64,000 bases of DNA from Forficula auricularia (GCA_024734495.1 JALMQS010000264.1:1081640-1145639); one strand, 5' to 3'. Numbered from the stretch's first letter, positions 44,951 through 55,404 are shown. The notes: generated by a model from the letters alone, not told the origin. Numbers and translations: made by a program.

Positions 44951-46067
44951 TATATAATATATATATATTTACTTTTATATGTAGTATTAATCGAAATGTC
45001 AATGGATCTTTGATAGATAATTAAGAAAAATCTAATTAAAAGTTATTTTCAGCTTTTTAAAAATTGCCGTTTCAACAGATATTTTCACTTTTTCAGGGTT
45101 TAAAAGGGTCAAAGGTCAGATAAATTTCTAAATTGGATTGTCTTTTTAAACCCAGGGAATATTTTCTTAAACGTCGAATTTAAAAAAGTTGAAAACGACA
45201 TTTAAATATAGTTTTATTTTTTTATTTTAAAATTCGTTCTTTTTACTATTCTTGTCTGCTACTTTATCCAAATTCCATATCTATACCAACCCGCTCCAAA
45301 AGAATACTTAGAAATATTTTTTTGTTGAAATTTAAACAGATATAACTTTTCAAAGTTTCAACATTAGTTAACATAATTTAATATTGTATTGGTATTATAC
45401 TAGATAAAATAAGTATTATTAAGGTTAGCCAGGTTCGCCGCGTTTCTATTCAGACCCCTGACAATGTAAAATTTTACCCCTTAGAGAAATTTACACTGCT
45501 TTTATATACACATATAAAATCATATTAAAAAAAGTACTACATTCATTTGGATTTTTTTTCTTAAAAAGAGAAATAAAACATTTGACCATTCCCGTATAAT
45601 TATTTCAATATGATTTTAACTTTTAAATTTTTTTGTTATTTTGTAGATTCTTCTTATCGATGATTCGTCTCTAGTGATGTCTTGAATCTATTTTTCGGCG
45701 ACGTTTCGAGCAATATCTGAGGTATACAAGACACGAGTAGTCAAGGAATATCGCGTGACTACAACCCACCGAGTTAATCAGTATCAAAGAAAGGTTTGTA
45801 TATATCAATGCGGGGTGCAGAATTATTCAATTAAATTAGTTCGATCGATTTTCTAGACATATTTAATTTAAAAAAATATAATCTAGATAATTAGCTAGCT
45901 ATATGGTTTATTTTTGGATTCAGCATTGATTAACTGAATGCCTTCGTTAGATTGTAGGGTATTTTTTTCAGCTCATCTTCTGGATCATTGAGCTTTACAT
46001 CATTAGGGAATAATAATAATAATAAGAGTAAAAATTTTCAAACATTAATTATTAATTGATAGAGTTT
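44951..46067. other. No gene recognised
   Basis: 45680-45720 in reverse contains CUCGAAACGUCGCC, a possible decayed hammerhead-like half. Otherwise AT-rich and unassigned. Confidence 0.35.
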
Positions 46068-46174
46068 TTCTTTAGGAGACGGACTGGTATAAATATGCAA
46101 TTGGATGTTGATGAAAGCAGTCCACGGTGGTTGTAAAAAATAAGACTATAGAGGTTTTATTATTTTACATTTAT

Positions 46175-46225
46175 TTGTTAAACCGACGTTTCGGAGATTT
46201 ATTCTCTCCTTCTTCAGGGTAACAA
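46175..46225 (-). ncRNA. Hammerhead-like motif, left arm
   Basis: Mirror of 46444-46494: UUGUUACC, CUGAAGA, extra A, GGAGA/UCUCC hairpin, GAAA, CGUC, GGUUUAACAA. Confidence 0.5.
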
Positions 46226-46443
46226 AAGTCAATGAAAGTAGTTCAAATCATAATTACTTTCTGTCTCCTTTGACAATGCCAAAAAAACATTATAAAAATT
46301 TTTCATCTCGAATAGAAATAAAGTAAAAAGCAATTTCCTTTTTACTTTATTTCTATTCGAGATGAAAATTTTTTATAATGTTTTTTTGGCATTGTCAAAG
46401 GAGACAGAAAGTAATTATGATTTGAACTACTTTCATTGACTTT

Positions 46444-46494
46444 TTGTTACCCTGAAGAAGGAGAGAATAAATCTCCGAAACGTCGGTTTAACAA
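46444..46494 (+). ncRNA. Hammerhead-like motif, right arm
   Basis: UUGUUACC, CUGAAGA (46452-46458), extra A, stem II GGAGA/UCUCC (5 bp, 7-nt loop), GAAA (46477-46480), CGUC, GGUUUAACAA. Stem I pairs CC with GG, then UUGUUA with UAACAA across a small internal loop. The ACGU around the expected cleavage triplet is self-complementary, so a second copy could complete stem III, as in dimeric hammerheads with very short stem III. Confidence 0.5.
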
Positions 46495-46808
46495 ATAAAT
46501 GTAAAATAATAAAACCTCTATAGTCTTATTTTTTTACAACCACCGTGGACTGCTTTCATCAACATCCAATTGCACCAATTATTAAATTCACTTAAAATAA
46601 AGTTCACTCTTGAAATCCTGGGAAAAAATATCATGAGATTATCTTTGTACTGATTCTGGGGTGCTATTGAGGATTTTATTACATTTCCATGTGAATATTT
46701 CTCTTCTGAAATGTAATAAAATAGATCGGATTCAGTAATATATAATCTCTTGATTTTTATTCAAATTAGTTTTTATATTAAGATTAAAATTGCATTTACT
46801 CGTATACG

Positions 46809-47010
46809 TTAGTTTTTATTATTAAAGTTGTTATAGGGAAATAAAGACTATATCTTTTATGCAAATAACTTATATTTTATTGCCAACGTTTCGTCAACTT
46901 TGTTGACTTCTTCAGGGCTAAATAGTTTAACTTCCCTGCATATTTGTCATTTTTATAATTATTCTTTCTTAGTAAACATATCAAGGCAAGTCATCAACAT
47001 TAGTTTTTAT
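46809..47010 (-). mobile_element. 180-bp element with 11-bp TSD and hammerhead-like motif
   Basis: The direct repeat TTAGTTTTTAT lies at 46809-46819 and 47000-47010 and bounds 46820-46999. Inside, on the minus strand, is the motif at 46882-46918. The target repeat is T-rich and short, so this boundary is less certain than the 13-16 bp cases. Confidence 0.6.
46882..46918 (-). ncRNA. Hammerhead-like motif with perfect 6-bp stem II
   Basis: GCC, CUGAAGA, extra A, GUCAAC/GUUGAC (6 bp, AAA loop), GAAA, CGUU, GGC on the minus strand. Stem I pairs GCC with GGC (3 bp). The GUU triplet fits the NUH rule. Confidence 0.5.
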
Positions 47011-47533
47011 GTAAAAGTTCAATTTGCCGAGAGATATAGATAGATTCAATCATCCTGCAAAAAAATCATGAGATTATCTTGTACTGATTCCGAGGTGATA
47101 TTGATGATTTTATTAGATTTCCAGGTGAATATATCTCTTCTAACATGTAATAAAATCAGGCATAACAGCTCTGATTCAGTAATATATAATCTCTTGATTT
47201 TTATTCAAATTAGTGTTTATATTAAGATTAAAATTTCAATTACTCGTATACATTTTGCAAAGCTTGATTAGAATAAGTAGACAAAGCAATCGTATATAAA
47301 AAATATCTCAATAAAGAATTTATTTTAATAAATGTATTTAGTTAGAGTTTATAATATAGGAATTAGAATAGATTTATTTGTATATAGAGATATTCGAATA
47401 CAAGCTACGACTTGTTCGTAAACAAGCTCAGACCTGTTTGCTCGAATTGGAAGAAATCAATCAATTCATCACTTCGAGGATTTCCCTTTTATCTATTAGG
47501 TTCTTTTATAATAACTAGTACTCTCTCTTTTAG

Positions 47534-47672
47534 GGTCCAAAGTTCACTCCCCACCATGACCTCATACGACTTGAATTGTGAACCCAGCCAGGCCAAAATC
47601 AACGATTTCCAGCAAGGACTCGCGCCGTTGTGGACTCTCCAGTAATTCTACACGCACCCACGCGTCTTCCAG
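47534..47672 (+). other. Candidate spliced exon E3 with short ORF
   Basis: 139 nt between CTCTCTCTTTTAG and CCAG/GTGAGATTT, both strong splice consensus. Every forward frame has a stop. One holds an ATG in good initiation context (CCACCATGA, 47556) giving 29 codons, MTSYDLNCEPSQAKINDFQQ then GLAPLWTLQ and TAA (47643). That fits an upstream ORF in a 5' UTR or a spliced noncoding RNA better than a coding exon. Confidence 0.45.
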
Positions 47673-47679
47673 GTGAGAT

Positions 47680-49140
47680 TTTTTTCCCCATTCTTTTTTG
47701 AATTTTCTTTATTTATATATTTATTTCACAGTTAAAAAATAAATTACCTCAATATTAATATTTCGATTTCTACTTTTTAAAATACTTAACTAGAATTAAG
47801 ATTTAATAATTCGTATTCTAAACCAGTCTTAACCTTTTGTGACCCAAATTTGAGAAATGTGTTTATGTCGGGATCCAAAAAAGTCAAATTTTTTCATTGA
47901 CTTTTTTTAGATCATACTTGTCTTTGATTTTACAATGATTAAATAAATTTTTAACGATTAAGACAAAACAAATGAACTTTTCGATCCAAGAAAAATAATA
48001 AAAAAGTACCTAAAATATATGTTTGAACATGATGTAAAATATTTATGGTGGACGACTCTGCGCGACCTATAGGTTAAGAACCAATGTTGTAAATGACCTA
48101 TTGTGAATGAATTATAATATTTTTCATTTTTATTTTCAGCTTCTTTCAAGTCAAAAACAGCGGATTCGTGATCAGTAGCAGATTCAGTATTCAGATGATC
48201 TACAATAATAAGGGTCAGTTTTGGTTAATTTAATTTCACCCACTTTCTCTCTAAATACTACAAATGTTATTATTCGGTACGCTCCTCAGCATTATTTTCA
48301 CTTCACTTAACTTTTATTATTATTAGAATAGGTTTAGAAATTTCTGAAACGTGGGAAAAAATCATTTTCAAAGATTATTATTTTCTGTCTGTCTTATAAC
48401 TCATAACAATCACAAAAATTTGTTTCGAAACCGATATTTCTAAAACGAATAGCTGATTAAAAAAAATTTTAGCTTCAAGATTTCAGTATGCAAATTCACG
48501 AAATAACTGTTCTAAAACGAAATGGTTGTATTCCTAAAACGAATAGCTGATTAGATTTTTAACTTTTTAGCTTCAGAACATCGGGTTGAATGTTCGTAAA
48601 TTGTCAGTTTTGAAACAGATATGTTTTTATTTCTATATTACATATTGCTGATTAGATTTAGGGCATTCTAGCTCTAGGACTTTCTTTTAAAATATGCGAA
48701 AAAATCAGAAAAAATGAAGAATTTTTATATAGGAAGGAACGTTTTAAACAGGAGCTAAAATTCGGAATATATATCTTTTTTAATAAACTTCAATTCTATG
48801 CCAAGTTTTAACTTTCTATCTTGAACGGAAAAATTTCCAAATTATTAAAATTTGCTCAAAGCGTACCGAGTCTTGAAAAAGCTTTTCATTTTTCGTATAA
48901 TTTTATACAACTACTAAAAATAATTATTTTCTCCATTATATTAAGTTAAAATAAATGCATTTTTTTAATTGAAATATTTGATTTTTCTCTATTAATTTTA
49001 GAACATAAAGATAAATTTAAAACATCGTATTCTAATTTAAATCTTCTTCATATTTTTAGATTCTTTCCTTTTGGAATATTATGAAACGTGCTTTTCCCGT
49101 TTGTTCCGTTTTTCCGTGTTACACTGCTCTATAATTTCTG
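47680..49140. other. No confident gene; one weak exon candidate and a decayed repeat
   Basis: 48140-48213 follows a strong acceptor (CATTTTTATTTTCAG) and ends AAGG/GTCAGT, a weaker donor; it is a possible exon only. 48430-48690 contains degenerate units of about 110 bp with TTCTAAAACGAATAGCTGAT and TTAGCTTCA words; 56575-56670 looks related. Confidence 0.3.
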
Positions 49141-49143
49141 TCC

Positions 49144-49862
49144 GTTACGCGACGGTTTTAGATCCGCGATTTATCCATTTTGATTAGGCCATACGGAGCC
49201 TAGCCGTGTATCGATATTCGTGATCGCGCTCATGACCGTCTCAAGACAGAATACTAGCTTCTTGAAGAAAGAAGAATTCAATAGAATCAATCTGTGCTAT
49301 ATATTTAAATGGGAATTAGGTCTAATTTAGTTTAGAACATGAAGTCACCAAATCGCAAACAAGTGGAATCTTCGGTTACGCGACGGTTTTAGATCCGCGA
49401 TTTATCCATTTCGATTAGGGGGGTTCTTAGGCCATACTGAGCCTAGCCGTGTGTTGATATTTGTGACCGAGCACGCGACTGTCTCAACACAGAAGACCAG
49501 CTTCTTGAAGAAAGAAGAATTCAATAGAATCAATCTGTGCTATTTTTTTTAAATGGGAATTAGGTATAATTTAGTTTAGAACATGAAGTCACCAAAGCGC
49601 AAACAAGTGGAATCTTCGGTTACGCGACGGTTTTAGTTCCGCGATTTATCCATTTCGATTAGGGGGGTTCTTAGGCCATACTGAGCCTAGCCGTGTCGAT
49701 ATTCGTGATCGCGCTCGCGACCGCCTCAACACAGAAAACCAGCTTCTTGAAGAAAGAAGAATTCAATAGAATCAATTTGTGCCATATTTTTAAATGGGAA
49801 TTAGGTCTAATTTAGTTTTGAACATGAAGTCACCAAAGCGCAAACAAGTGGAATCTTCGGTT
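49144..49862 (+). repeat. Three tandem ~240-bp units
   Basis: Units start GTTACGCGACGGTTTTAG at 49144, 49375 and 49619 (periods 231 and 244) and end AAACAAGTGGAATCTTCG. Units 2 and 3 are nearly identical; unit 1 lacks AGGGGGGTTCTT. Each contains CTTCTTGAAGAAAGAAGAA, a short hairpin. The element at 49897-50519 inserted just after the last unit. Confidence 0.9.
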
Positions 49863-49880
49863 AGTAAAAATTTATTTCTC

Positions 49881-50535
49881 AATTATTTTATTAACTAATT
49901 ATTTGATCTTAAATGAGACAATTAAAACCGTGAGAACAGTTATACGTTCTCGTAAGGAGAAAAAAGACTCTTAAGAAAACAAAATCTTCTATGTCCTTAT
50001 CAATATTTTTATTTTAAACTGGGAGACAGTTTTGGCCGACACTCTCAAGCCATCATCAGTCTAAAAAGTACAAACACATAAAACTTTACAATTGCAATAC
50101 AATCAAGAAACAAAGATCAGTCCACTCACCCTCAGTTTTTCAATAGTACATTGGTAACATTAATTTTACATTTTCTCTGCAATTCAACAAAATTCCAACA
50201 CCTGTTGTTATAGATGAGAGTAACGAACCCTTTGGAAAAAATAATTTTCCTCCTTGCAATTCTATAAAATTGAAAAAATATAAAGACATTTTTTCTTTGT
50301 CATATTATCTAAAAATAGGTTCATTATTTGAAATGCTCTCTCACCTTGATTACCAATAACACACTTATCTCTGTTCTTATTATAGCACAAAATTTTTTTT
50401 AAATACAAATGTAACCTTAAATTATTTACATTCAATGAACGTATAACTGTTCTCACGGTTTTAATTGCCTCATTTAAGATCAAATAATTAATAATAAAAA
50501 CATCATAGTACTGCTATCTAATTATTTTATTAACT
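49881..50535 (-). mobile_element. Retroelement with 16-bp TSD and hammerhead-like motif
   Basis: The direct repeat AATTATTTTATTAACT lies at 49881-49896 and 50520-50535 and bounds 49897-50519. The ends carry inverted arms of about 57 bp (49897-49954, 50434-50490; ATTTGATCTTAAATGAG, AACCGTGAGAACAG). On the minus strand at 50021-50065: AGA, CUGAUGA, U, GGC..GCC stem, then AAAAC in place of GAAAC. A reverse 73-codon ORF inside has no known domain. Confidence 0.75.
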
Positions 50536-50885
50536 TCTATATTTTCAATTTTTAAATCTATTCATTCTATTAATCAATCAAAATAATATCAATATAGTCT
50601 AATAGTAGTGAACATTTTCGAGGATTATTTCAGAATGCAAATAACATATATCCCATACTGTAGTGTGGTCAGCACACATACCGAAAGTAAGAATTCGACT
50701 TTAAATATTTGCAATCAGTTTTAAACAAATAATTTATTTGATTAATTAAAATTCTTTTTCACTTGAACCTTGTATTTGATATAATAATATTGATTTTAAG
50801 AAATTTCAATTTTCAAAATTAAATCTATACATTAGTAATGAAGCTGTTGAAGCTTTTAATTTTGTGATTAATTTGATTAAGGAGA

Positions 50886-51093
50886 GTCGGGTTGGCTCAG
50901 TCAGCTAACGCATTGGCCTCGCTTCGACATCCATCGATTATGACGATGTTGAAGTGGAGGCCGGGGTTCGATCCTAGCTGGCAAATAAAAATTTATACCG
51001 GCTGAAAACTCGGCTCCCTCACTAACCCTACTAACACTTTACTTGTGTGCTCTCGGAAATGGACTTTGTTCCCGGTGACATTAAATTAAAAAA
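50886..51093 (+). mobile_element. tRNA-derived SINE 2 with expanded tRNA arm
   Basis: A-box-like TGGCTCAGTCAGC (50893) and B-box GGTTCGATCCT (50965-50975) lie about 72 nt apart rather than the usual 35-45. The extra length holds an imperfect hairpin CTTCGACATC..GATGTTGAAG. The body has CTCCCTCACTAACCCTACTA, then GGACTTTGTTCCCGGTGACA and an A-rich end. The same structure recurs at 56240-56450 (reverse). Confidence 0.85.
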
Positions 51094-51095
51094 AA

Positions 51096-51273
51096 AAATT
51101 GATTTAAGTTTGAGTATCTATTTAAATCACAGATGATTAATTATAATAATTTATTGAAACAAATAAATACAATATAAATACAGTATTTATATTGTATATA
51201 TTTGTTTCAATAAATAATTATAATTAATCATGTGTGATTTAAAAAAAATCAAAACTTAAATCTATACATTCTA
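51096..51273. repeat. 178-bp palindrome without spacer
   Basis: AATTGATTTAAGTTT at the left pairs with the AAACTTAAAT end. The inner 51125-51241 is almost perfect (GATTAATTATAATAATTTAT, AAATACAATATAAATAC). It lies directly after the SINE 2 tail. Confidence 0.75.
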
Positions 51274-51514
51274 TATATTTATTATTTTTATTCACATAGT
51301 ATAATTTGAAAATTAATTTTAATTTCATATATATAATATATTTTCAAATTTTTTGTATCAAGAAAATAGTGCTTTTCGCATGAACCTACAAAATGATATA
51401 ATAATATTCATAATAATAATAATAGAATTTGAAAAATGAAAAAAATATCAGGGTAGGTAAAAGTTTACCAGCACTAGTGCTGAGTAAGTGTAACAACTCG
51501 GATAATAAATATTA

Positions 51515-51665
51515 TTGAACCATTTATTTTACATTCATTAACGTATACATTTTATTTGAGCTTCGACTTCGGATATTATCCCCACCATCGACTCTTCTTG
51601 ATCTTCTCGGGTTTGCAATAATGTTTTTAGTCGGTGTTTTTAAATAAGAGAAAAAATTAACGAAA
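51515..51665 (-). repeat. Repeat family V, copy 2
   Basis: TATTGAACCATTTATTTTAC, GAGCTTCGACTTCGGA and CCACCATCGACT match copy 1 at 33105-33330, with loss of the flanking A tail and an extra CTTCTCGGGTTTG segment. Confidence 0.65.
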
Positions 51666-52277
51666 TAAAATTTTTTATTTTAAAATAAAAATTCAAGATT
51701 TAATTGAAAAAATTGAACCTACAAAATGATATATTAATAATTTACGTTAAAAGGTTTTATTTCAATTTTATAACAAAAAACCAATGGGGATTAAACTCAG
51801 TAATGTTTTATTTTAAAATAAAAATTCATGATTTAATTGAAAATTTCATCTTCCAAAAAATTTAACCACAAAAATACGTCATTGAAGGGATACTAACATG
51901 GTTCAGTTATACTTTTTAAACGGAACCCTAAATACGCTGAAGAATAATTTTCCTACATATCTCACACACGTAGTTCTAGATAGAATTAAAAAAATAAAAT
52001 AAAAATAATTTTAAAATTTTTGAATGATTTTTAAAACTCCGATCGCCCGGTAAACTTTCGGCCGCCGTGCATACTGGGTAAAAATAAACTTGACTTAAAG
52101 AATATCATGTTTAATGGCCTTAACATATTTATTTTAGCAAATTGGCTAACAGACCAGAATCATAATAAAAAAAGGAAAAATAATATTTTTATTTTTTATT
52201 TAATCTACATACTTATATACTTATTAGGTAGACGTGAGACGACATACACTTTTTGAGCGCATATACCTCGTCAAAAT
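51666..52277. other. Repeat fragments only
   Basis: 51655-51720 and 51800-51850 share a TTTTATTTTAAAATAAAAATTCA segment in direct repeat. 51893-51935 is an ACGGAACCCTAA repeat end (compare 2282-2356). 52170-52270 is a decayed relative of 27470-27725. Confidence 0.4.
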
Positions 52278-52677
52278 AAGAATTCGAATTTATGGTTGTG
52301 TGCTGATCACACTACAGTATGGGATATGTTATTTGCATTCTGAAATAATCATCCAAAATATTCAGCTCTCGGCTTAATAATAATACTTTACGTTCATTAA
52401 AAAAAATATTTTATTTGTGGCCAACATGTTTTGGGTTCTATGTAACCAATCTTCGGTTTTAAAATTTCCTTATGTCTCCTTATGTATATATAATCTTAAA
52501 AAGCTCTCATTTAAAGCACAGCTAAACAATATTATTCCTCATTCAAAAATTTAGAAAACTTAAAAAATATTTTTTCTTTTATTATTTCATTGTTCGCATC
52601 CATAATCAAATATTTAAAAGGATCGTAGGGAGTTGGACCAGAATTTAAATCAAACGCAAAAGTTCTTAATTAAATGG

Positions 52678-52716
52678 GTCAAGCGTTTCGTTACTGATTA
52701 GGACTTCGTCAGTGAC
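52678..52716 (-). ncRNA. Hammerhead-like motif, third member of the 28306 family
   Basis: Minus strand: GUCA, CUGACGA, A, GUCC..AAC (decayed stem II), GAAA, CGCU, UGAC. Stem I GUCA/UGAC is 4 bp and abuts the core. Downstream CCCATTTAATTAA matches the tails at 28348 and 42858. Confidence 0.4.
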
Positions 52717-52719
52717 TGA

Positions 52720-53218
52720 AATAGTAAAAACAAGACAACTAGACACTTTTATTAATCTTTTCATGTTTTTAACAGAATACAACAGTAGAAGGTTTATTTT
52801 GAAAACATCCATCTAGACTCAAAAAATACAGATCCAAAATTACATTTCGTATATAATTTTACAATCTTATTGTTTTTTAATTATTATTTTATCTCATAAA
52901 CGTTGTCATTTTTAATATGTTTTCATTCAAATATTTGAAGTAGGATTCTTGAGATAAACTATATTAAGTAAAATAGAATAAGAATTTAAAATTATATAAT
53001 TTCATGTATGTATCTTGTTGAAGTTTTTTTCTATATAATATAATTTATGTTTTTGAAAGAAGGAAAAATATTTTAAAGTTTTTTTTTTAATTTTTTTAAA
53101 TGTGGAATAAATAACATAGTTTAACTATTCCATAATTGAGAGTTTGAAAAATTATTTTAAGAAAGCAAGGCAAAGGAAGACCGGTTAAATAGAATCCGAA
53201 ACAAATACCTAAAGATAA
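52720..53218. other. AT-rich, nothing recognised
   Basis: No gene or element boundaries that I can support. Confidence 0.4.
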
Positions 53219-53940
53219 AAAAAAATGACACGTTCTGATGAGGACATCCACTTGATTTTACCATACACTTCTGGTTGAGTTTGGTACAAGGGCCTAGATT
53301 TTTTGACCCTACAACCCCTCCTTCCATTTCGGGAGGTTAGTTTTTGAATTTTTAGACTTCTGGTAATATATACAAAATTTAGTTGAGTTTGCTCAAATGG
53401 CCTAGATTTTTTTTACCCCCCCCCCCCCCCTCCATAATTTTGGCACCAGAAAAAAAATATTTTCTTTATTATAGGTTCATTTTATAGTATATTTTATTTT
53501 TCTTGTTTTTATTTAGAAAATATTATAATTTTAAATTTTAACCTCTTCCTCCCCCTTAATTTTGAGTAGATGCACCACAATCTAATCAGCTCTTAATCTC
53601 AATGGACCAAAACTACGTGTGAAATTTGGTTTTGATATTTAGACTAGTTTTTGAGGGAGCTCATCCACAAAAATTTGATAATGCACAGACTAAAAGACAT
53701 TTTGTCAAAACAGTTATTATCTCAAAAAATATAATTTTTTCGATGTTTACATATTTGTGATTTTTTGTAAACCGAAATGCCATGGTTTCATCCAATTTTT
53801 TTAATCAAAATAGTTTCAGCCGTTTTTGAGATATTAAAAAAAAAACACTTTTCATGCACGATACTTTTTGACATTATTATTTACATATTTTTTGCTTTAC
53901 CATACCCTGTATGGTAAAGCAAAAAAATTTTAATGAAAGA
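53219..53940 (+). repeat. Repeat family X, uninterrupted copy
   Basis: Runs from CACGTTCTGATGAGGACATC through CTTGATTTTACCATACA, family X units (TTAGTTTTTGAATTTTTAG, TACAAAATTTAGTTG), CCCCCCCCCCCCCC (about 53417-53430), AATCTAATCAGCTCTTAATC and AACTACGTGTGAAATTTGG to CATACCCTGTATGGTAAAGC. The contiguous version of 29700-32175. Confidence 0.8.
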
Positions 53941-54060
53941 AAACTTTTACGTAATATATTCATTTATTAAGAGAACAAGTAATTTTTAATTAATAAACTA
54001 ATTTAACTAATCTATTTTTTCAATAAGGCCTTATCGATTAATTTCTGTTTTTTTCTTTAG

Positions 54061-54115
54061 CTGAAGATTGGAGGTTGGCAGAGACAGCTCCTTCAAGACT
54101 TCCACGAGACGAGAG
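54061..54115 (+). other. Candidate spliced exon E4
   Basis: 55 nt between TTTTTTTCTTTAG and GAGAG/GTATGTTAA, both good splice consensus. GC-richer than its flanks. Two forward frames are open. No domain. Its place in a transcript with E1-E3 is inferred from orientation and style only. Confidence 0.35.
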
Positions 54116-54119
54116 GTAT

Positions 54120-54890
54120 GTTAATTATAATTTCTGATTTTTTCTAAATATAATTTATGTTTCGTCAACAATATGACGAAAATATGTATATGTTTATTTG
54201 CTTTTAGCAGAGGAGACTTTCAGTAATTTCATCCATCTTATGATAAATTGTGCTATTCTAAAATAATTAAATACTTTCATTTAGTCACTGTTTAATTTTT
54301 TATTCACTATTAAGACCCTTAAAGTTATTTTATAAAAGATTTAATTAAATTACAATAATTAAAGACAACAAGAAAGTTATATTTATAACTTGGGGTGCTT
54401 GAAAGTAGAATAGGAACAATTGTTTCAAAAGGATTGACAATGTTAGGCGGACCTGGCAAGGGTCATTCTGGAGAGAAGATAGTTGAAAATTAATTAAACG
54501 ACAAAGGAAAATTAAATATAAATAATATTATATTAAAGAGAATCAAAACAAAGTACTCCATTTGTCAAATTTGATTAATAATTTATTTAATTTCCTGAAT
54601 ATAAATTTTACATTTCAAAAATCTTACCCTCTTATTATTGTTGCATGATTTAATGGAATTTTTAATTATATTGCGGTGGAAATTTGTATATTTAATTATT
54701 CACTGCAAAGATTTATTCTCAAAAGAGAAAGGGGTTGTTAAAATTGACTAGCTCGCCTGCCCCTTTTTTCTTGGATCAATTTATCTTTCCACATTCATTT
54801 TGCTTTGATTAGTATCCGGAAGGAAAAAATATATAAATATCATTATCATTTAGATATTTTTAAATATTATCTATTTATCTTTAATGGAGT
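54120..54890. other. AT-rich, nothing recognised
   Basis: No gene or element edge seen. Confidence 0.4.
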
Positions 54891-55404
54891 TCGAGACTGC
54901 TTATCTATCTGGTTGAACTTCGAATAAAATATCTTTGTTTTGATAATATTAATAAAAAGAATATTGAGATAAATTTTTTCACATTATAAAAACATTTATT
55001 TAAAACAAAAACGATTTCAAAAATAGATTTGGAATTCTAAACTAGAGCTTTTGTCATATTCTGTTGGCTGCAAATAACTTTTTATTTTTACATTTATGAA
55101 TAACTAATTAACTAGACTGTCAAATCTATTGAAAAATATATCATTCGATTCATAAAAGTTGAATTATTGATCTGTATAAATTTGTTGAAAATGGTATAAT
55201 TTGTATAGAAGTTATAGCTCTTTTAAAAGCTCGGTCCATTTATTTCCATGTTAAAAGGACAATTTTCAATAATTTATTTCTCGGTAATGGGAAAGACGAT
55301 CAACTTCAAATTTCGGTAATAAATATTTAATGCATCAATGATTCGATGGTAAAAATTTGAAAATTTTCTTATAAAAATGATAAACAGTCCCGAACCTCCT
55401 TTAA
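54891..55404 (-). mobile_element. TTAA-flanked MITE, copy 2
   Basis: TTAA at 54891-54894 and 55401-55404. The ends GGAGTTCGAGACTG and CAGTCCCGAACCTCC are inverted repeats. It is reversed relative to 34123-34599, with shared GATAGATAAGCAGTCTC-type, AACAGAATATGACAAAA-type and GACGATCAACTTCAAATTT-type segments in complement, and carries extra internal sequence (about 55170-55270) missing from copy 1. Confidence 0.85.

Larger units (their letters stand above)
46068..46574. mobile_element. Near-perfect 479-bp palindromic element
   Basis: Arms 46096-46330 and 46338-46574 are almost identical inverted copies, from TGCAATTGGATGTTGATGAA to its complement, with only a 7-nt centre (46331-46337). The left flank 46068-46095 (GGAGACGGACTGGTATAAAT) has no mirror and probably extends one arm. 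Each arm holds one hammerhead-like motif, in divergent orientation. The arm identity implies recent origin or gene conversion. Confidence 0.9.
46614..47251 (+). repeat. Direct duplication of ~195 bp with an insertion between
   Basis: 46614-46807 and 47051-47251 share TCATGAGATTATCTT, TGTACTGATTC, GATTCAGTAATATATAATCT and CTTGATTTTTATTCAAATTA, up to ACTCGTATAC. The interval holds the hammerhead-like element at 46820-46999. Confidence 0.85.
50623..52350. repeat. Long-range inverted repeat, ~75-bp arms 1.6 kb apart
   Basis: 50623-50699 and 52278-52350 are complementary (GATTATTTCAGAATGCAAAT, CCCATACTGTAGTGTG, AAGAATTCGA). Between them lie SINE 50886-51093, the palindrome 51096-51273 and repeat V copy 2. 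It could be a nested foldback element or two opposed copies of one short repeat. Confidence 0.7.

Noticed and set aside
47556..47645. Coding start of a host gene at the E3 ATG
   Set aside because: The frame stops after 29 codons inside the exon. Using the weak internal GT at 47642 to avoid the stop produces another stop early in E4.
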